Of a stretch of DNA of 64,000 nt, positions 59,477 through 64,000 are shown in pieces. The position numbers and the translations under genes are program-made. Positions within the stretch are counted from its first letter, which is position 1, and every line of letters begins with the position of its first letter. The DNA is from Voacanga thouarsii (taxonomy: Eukaryota > Streptophyta > Magnoliopsida > Gentianales > Apocynaceae). The notes beneath the pieces were generated by a model. The model was not told the DNA's origin and did not search any database. It saw only the letters and a program-made list of their open reading frames with translations. The stretch covers positions 2,852,001-2,916,000 of the forward strand of contig JANUWF010001188.1 in the NCBI GenBank assembly GCA_026120185.1, written 5' to 3'.

Positions 59477-60264
59477 GCCAAAAAAATAGAGTAAGAAAAT
59501 ATTGTCGTGGGACCAAAAATAAAGGGGAAAAGAGAAGAAAGAAAATACTTCCATTCATTGTGCATTCTCCTACAAAAAAAGTCAAGTTCTGGCAGAAATG
59601 AGCATTGTTGACGTACCTAGAAAGGAAAATACACAAAATAAATACACCAAAGCATAAAAGCTAGAAAAGAAAAATAAGCAAAAAGTAAATAAAATAGTAC
59701 AAAAAAGAAAAGTACAAGAAAAATAATAACAAGATAAAGACACACAAAAATAAAAGAAAACAAACTAAAAATTCTAAGAAAGCAAAGAGAGACGCGACTC
59801 ATTCCACCACACTGAAGATGAAAAATATTTTCCTTATTTGAGAGAGGAAAAACAAAAAAAACTTAACAAAACTAAACACAAAACAAGGATACAAACTCTT
59901 TTCACTCATCATGCTTCCTCATCAAACCTTTGGAAAAAAGATTAAAGCTCCAAGTAGAAGATAGGCATAATTAATGTAGAAAGAATGGAGGATTTTGAAA
60001 AATGGAGGGTTCATGAAAACGATTTGTCTTAGCAAAGAAAAATACATAAACCTCATTCTCTAACATTCCTTTAGACACATAAATATCTTTTTCAACCTAT
60101 AAGTGCACATGGCATCTAATAGATGAAAAAGATACCATGTGCACTTATAGGTTGAATTGAATTTTAATTGTAAATATTAAGTTTGACCCTTCAAAAGAAT
60201 TTTTACAATTAAAATTCCCCTTTAAACTTAATATTTGAGTTCTTAAAGATGGGATCAGGAAATC

Positions 60265-60780
60265 ATTACCTTTCAATGCTTCTACAAATACTAAGTTACC
60301 TCTCTGAAATTAGGCTGAAAGGTAGAATTCGTCAACATCCTTAAAGGGTTTCTTAGAATGAATGATAAATCCAACTTCTTGGGGTGTGTTAAATTCCATA
60401 CATCATCATTGGAACCATTGTTCTCCAAGAAGTGAGAAGAACCTAAGAAATCATGTGACAAAGAAATATTAGAATTATGAGCACATAGTGTAGAATCATA
60501 TACCTCTCTTGCCACAGCATGCAGGTGTCCCTCATAGCCCCTCTCTTTTTTTTTTTTTTTCCATGGTCAATTGTATGGGCTAGCCTGAACTCATGAGTCT
60601 CTTCAACAATCTTAAATAATTGTTTCCTTTGATCGCACAATCGTTGGGATGCTTCTTCATGCCCCTAAACAGATGAATTTGTATTGGCAACAAAAGATTT
60701 CACTAATGCATCTAATGACGTCTCACTAAAAACATCACTGTGGCCTTGTAATTTTACCAATATACTAATGCTCTTTTTTT
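60265..60780 (-). pseudogene. Short conserved frame in J, unknown product
   Basis: Counterpart of the frame at 19544-20040 in H. Minus strand: FSETSLDALVKSFVANTNSS (about 60740-60680), a stop, QRLCDQRKQLFKIVEETHEF (60645-60590), an A-run expansion (60563-60548) that shifts the frame, then 60515-60291 with LCAHNSNISLSHDFLGSSHF, LENNGSNDDVWNLTHPKKLD and PNFREV. Blocks, order and spacing agree with H. I do not recognise the family. The copy is broken here by at least one stop and the A-run. Confidence 0.5.
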
Positions 60781-61259
60781 TTTTTTTTACTAAAAACTAT
60801 CCTAATTGAATGCATAACCACGAATTCATAAATTAAGTATTAAACTAAGATTAAAAAAATTCAAATAAAGAAAAAAATAATAAAATAAATTCAGTCCGTC
60901 TAGAATATCGTGTTAGCAAAAGTCCAAACCTAAAAATAAGAAGAGTTAGTATTGACTCAAAATTATAGATGTAAAAATCATCCAATTCAAAATACAAAGA
61001 TTACACATATTCCATATTAACATTAGATTATTAAAATTAAATAACTAAATATACAATACATACAAACATACAAAGACAAGTTAGTTAATACGAACATGTA
61101 TCTACCTATTTATATATTTACAACATATAGTGAAATTAAAATACAATTATACAAATAACAAAATAGGTCACTTACTCATACAAGGAACATATATACATAT
61201 AGACATATGAACATATAACTATGGTTAAATCAATTAAATCCAAGCTTTCATGATATTGT

Positions 61260-61277
61260 TCCCCGACAACGGCGCCA
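61260..61277 (-). other. Primer-binding site of J (tRNA-Asp)
   Basis: The minus strand reads TGGCGCCGTTGTCGGGGA, one C-to-T change from the complement of plant tRNA-Asp; the best preserved PBS of its type in the window. Confidence 0.9.
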
Positions 61278-61283
61278 AAAACT

Positions 61284-62835
61284 TGATGTGTTTGAATTTA
61301 GGTATAAAAATCATATAAAAATAAGCACATTTCCAATCAAGTTTAAATTAAAATGTTAACTCCAAATTACACATATGAACAAGCGTACTCACCATTAAGA
61401 ATAGAATAGGGTTTAAAACGAGTATCGATCCTCAAGAAACAAGTATGCCTTAATCACTTTTCTTTTATTGTTTAACCGACTAAATAAAGGAAAAAAGAAT
61501 AAAATGGAAAATAAAATAGAATAAAAAAGAGTAAAAGAATATATACATGTCAATAATGGAGAATTATGTAACGCAAAGCATTATTTTGACAACCATGATC
61601 TTATAGTACCTAATCATTATCATAACTAATCATTCTCTTGTCATTATGAAGGATTAAGATAGATTCACTTCTTTTTCAATCCATGAAATCACTATCTTGT
61701 AGACAAATTACCATCATATATTCTGTCTCAACTAATTCACCCAAAAGATGCATTAAACACAATCCTTGATTAAATTTTCATATTCTGGCAAACTTAAAAC
61801 ATGAAATTAACTAATGAATTCATATTCTGGCAGACATCAATTAACCTTTAATTACCTAATTCTTAGCAATTAACCATCTTTTCAAGCAAGTTAATAGATA
61901 ACATAGATGAAATTAACGAATTGAAACGACCATCAACCCATTTTTCAAGCAAGTTAATAGAAAGAAACAACAAATTAATCTCGTAATCAGCATAAGTAAT
62001 TAAATATCAAGAATAACAATCAATTAATCAAAATATCAAAGTAACTCTAAAAATTATGAATATCTAAAACAATGTTAAATTACAATAAAACAATTAATAC
62101 ATCATTGTTCAAGAAAAGAAAACAAAGTTAAAAGAAAGCACTCATAGATAAGTTTCCTTCTTTTTCCTTCGTAGACCCTCTTGTACAATCCTCCTTGATT
62201 TGATGAATTCCTCCTTGATTTTAAGTGATTTGTGTTTTGATCCGTGAATTCATTCTTTAATCTTGTGTTTTCCCTATATTTATAGGCTTTAGAAGTACCT
62301 AAATTCGTCCCTCTAGGGTTTCTGGCCGAATAGAAGTAGGAAAGTACTAAAACTCAGGAAATTACCAAAAAAAAAATGCACAAAAATTGATGCACAGCCT
62401 TAGTACCAGTGCATAGCTGGCGCCACCTATCCTGCCTAGGGCTGGTGTCGGTTGTGGTCTGTTTCTCCGTCCGTTCACCGATTTTTCTTGATTTTCATGC
62501 CAACTCTTCTAGATTGCAGCCGGCGCCGTGTCTGGCCTCTTAGCCAGCGCCAGTTTGATTTTGTTCCGCTCTGTTTTCACCGATTTCTTATCGTCTCAAA
62601 ATTCGTGCCAATAGCATGTGGCCGGTGCTGGTTCTCCTGTCCTGGGTGGCGCCTCCTCTATTTTGTTTAGCGACGTTTTTATCTTATTTTACCCCAAAAA
62701 TCTGAAATAATGCACAAAATACCTTTCCAAGGGTAAAATCTCAAAAATGAAAGAATATGACCAGTTATTGAATAAAATACCTCACAAAATGGCCTCAAAT
62801 AACTAGGAAATATATAACTAATTTAGGCCCTATCA
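61284..62835 (-). mobile_element. 5' LTR of J
   Basis: 1552 bp, TGATAGGGCCTAAATTAG to ACACATCA. TATA box TATAAATATAGGG at 62284-62272, with the GC-rich module upstream. Confidence 0.9.
62395..62670 (-). promoter_or_regulatory. GC-rich GGCGCC module in U3 of J, 5' copy
   Basis: Contains CTGGCGCTGGCTAAGAGGCC, CGGCGCCGGCTGC, GGCGCCAGC and similar units in about 275 bp, ending about 110 bp upstream of the TATA box. Confidence 0.6.
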
Positions 62836-62840
62836 ATATA

Positions 62841-63437
62841 AGTTCAAGAGGTTTTGATGTTTAAATCATTTTCTTGGGTTTAAAAGAGGTTTTGGTTTAT
62901 TTTCCAAACTGGCAAGCATCACACTCCCGATTTTTGTCAAATCTCATTTTGGGCAATTCTTTAACAAGATCCTTTGAGGATAATTTGTTTAGCAAATCAA
63001 TATATACATAACCCAACCTTCAATGCCAAAGGTAGCTATCATCATCATTCACAGAGAGGCATCTAATATTATGAGCCACAAGATCATCAAGATAAAGTAC
63101 AAACACATTTCCAACACGGTTAGCAACAAAAATAGTCTTATTGCTGGAACTATCCATGGAAGATGCAAAAATCTTTTTCAAAAATAACATTGCACCCATT
63201 ATCACATAGTTGGCTAATGCTAAGCAAATTATACTTTAATTCATCAATTAATAGCACTTGTTTGATGATGGTAGAGGATCCCTTACCAATATTACGTATC
63301 CTAAGAATATTTGCTTTCTTTTTGTCTCCAAGTATAACAAACCCATTGCTTGTGACTTGAATGTTTTCCAGTAGTCCGGCATTTCTAGTCATGTGCCTCG
63401 AGCATCCACTGTCCAAAAACCATTTTGTATAGCTCAT
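62841..63437 (-). pseudogene. Sirevirus protease and gag-pre-integrase
   Basis: Frame 63437-63150 begins MSYTKWFLDSGCSRHMTRNA, where DSG is the aspartic protease active site, and runs through KYNLLSISQLCDNGCNVIFE. After a one-base shift, 63205-63020 continues with VGNVFVLYLDDLVAHN and SYLWHWRLGY (the HAS-type HH motif has Tyr), then CDACQFGK near 62920. It ends at the insertion of J, after KPLELI. The rest of integrase continues at 56429. Confidence 0.88.
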
Positions 63438-64000
63438 ATTGTCTAATAAATGTTCCTATACATAGGATGGAAGAGTGATGTTTGTTACCCATACCTTCTT
63501 GGGTCCACGGGAGTTAGTGATAGTTCCTTTTACCTTCCAAATTATTTTTGTACGAAATTCTACTTTCTTCCTAATATGATACTTAGCGGCTTTTTGTCTA
63601 GATTTTCCACAATGTGCAACAATTATGTGCCACGTATAAAGTGCTAGCCTTAACAAATTATGGTCTATGATTTTCAGCTTTCATTTTGAGTGTATATCCA
63701 AAACCACTTCGGTTTCTTACTATGTGTTGTGTACTAAGTAATTTTCCTAAGTTGTTTTTTGCCATTTGTGAATTTTTCAATGCATGTGGTGACGTCATCA
63801 ATTCTAATTTTCATATCATTAAAATTGATTACCATAATTTCAAGTGAAAGTACTTTGACACATAAACATTTATTTTTCGGAGATATACAATGCAAAATGG
63901 TTAGGACAATATCATTTTCCATATTTGAGCATATAACAAAATCAAGTAAAACACTATTTTTATTTAACAGCTTTCCATTCTCATCTATCAAGGTATCACT
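63438..64000 (-). pseudogene. Sirevirus gag C-terminal part
   Basis: Minus-strand gag end. Frame 63991-63734 holds a helical coiled-coil-like stretch, KIRIDDVTTCIEKFTNGKKQ, typical of Sirevirus gag. The 63656-63456 frame contains a damaged zinc-knuckle-like HIIVAHCGKSRQKAA and VKGTITNSRGPKKVWV before the protease. The N-terminal gag, leader and 5' LTR lie beyond the window. Confidence 0.7.

Larger units (their letters stand above)
56435..62835 (-). mobile_element. Athila-like non-autonomous element J
   Basis: A complete-ended element on the minus strand: 5' LTR 62835-61284, tRNA-Asp PBS 61277-61260, internal region 61259-57969 (3.3 kb) and 3' LTR 57968-56435. Flanking 5-mers GTATA (56430-56434) and ATATA (62836-62840) are a target duplication with one change. 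It interrupts the Sirevirus integrase. Gag and pol are absent; a short conserved frame (60780-60265) and two hairpin plus purine-tract modules are shared with H. The two LTRs are visibly very similar, so J is among the younger insertions here. Confidence 0.9.
41318..64000 (-). mobile_element. Sirevirus (copia) element S, interrupted
   Basis: A minus-strand Sirevirus-type copia element whose 5' end is beyond the window. Order from right to left: gag, protease, gag-pre-integrase, integrase, RT, RNase H, env-like gene, 3' untranslated region with several purine tracts, 3' LTR. Its own DNA in the window is about 8.1 kb. The rest is insertions J in integrase and M (with O) in the env-like gene. 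It inserted in the 5' LTR of E. Confidence 0.88.

Overview
This 64 kb window looks like repeat-rich intergenic DNA from a flowering plant nuclear genome. It is AT-rich and contains almost only LTR retrotransposons in layers of nested insertions. The clues are primer-binding sites matching plant initiator tRNA-Met and tRNA-Asp, copia and gypsy pol motifs, a Sirevirus with an envelope-like gene, and Athila-like elements. I found no host gene, no structural RNA gene and no CRISPR array. Every coding region I recognise is a retroelement gag, pol or env-like frame, nearly always broken by stops or frameshifts. The species cannot be named from the sequence. Element letters (A, B, C and so on) are my own labels.

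Layout. 1-2029: the 3' end of an Athila-like element (A, +), inserted in a reverse copia LTR, itself inserted in the gag of gypsy element B (-, gag and 5' LTR at 2030-4480). 4481-4804: unassigned. 4805-5620: Athila-like LTR fragment (K), cut by copia element G (5' LTR about 5621-7313, decayed gag-pol 14748-17300, stub of 3' LTR to 17417). Gypsy element C (7402-12677, with 5-bp target duplication) sits in the leader of G. 17418-23485: an Athila-like reverse LTR piece, then non-autonomous Athila-like element H (+), whose 3' LTR runs into an inverted LTR copy. 23540-25670: 3' end of a copia element (I, -). 25680-41317: Athila-like element E (-), with gag and an ORF1-like gene but no visible pol. 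Its ORF1 is split by copia element F (26286-36898, perfect GTAGG duplication), and F carries a reverse solo LTR N (28393-30108).

41318 to beyond 64000: a Sirevirus (S, -) inserted in the 5' LTR of E. It is interrupted in its env-like gene by an LTR-like insertion (M, 45353 to about 53527), which contains a 3.8-kb solo LTR (O, 46359-50180, perfect CATTT duplication), and in its integrase by non-autonomous element J (56435-62835).

The most interesting patterns cut across families. (1) A GC-rich GGCGCC/GCCGGC repeat module lies upstream of the TATA box in LTRs of both Athila-like and tRNA-Met-primed gypsy elements. (2) The Athila-like elements carry small AGGA-loop hairpins followed by an AAGTGTGGGGG purine tract, once at the 3' LTR and again 1 to 1.5 kb inside. 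(3) H and J, which lack gag and pol, share a short possible coding region that I do not recognise.
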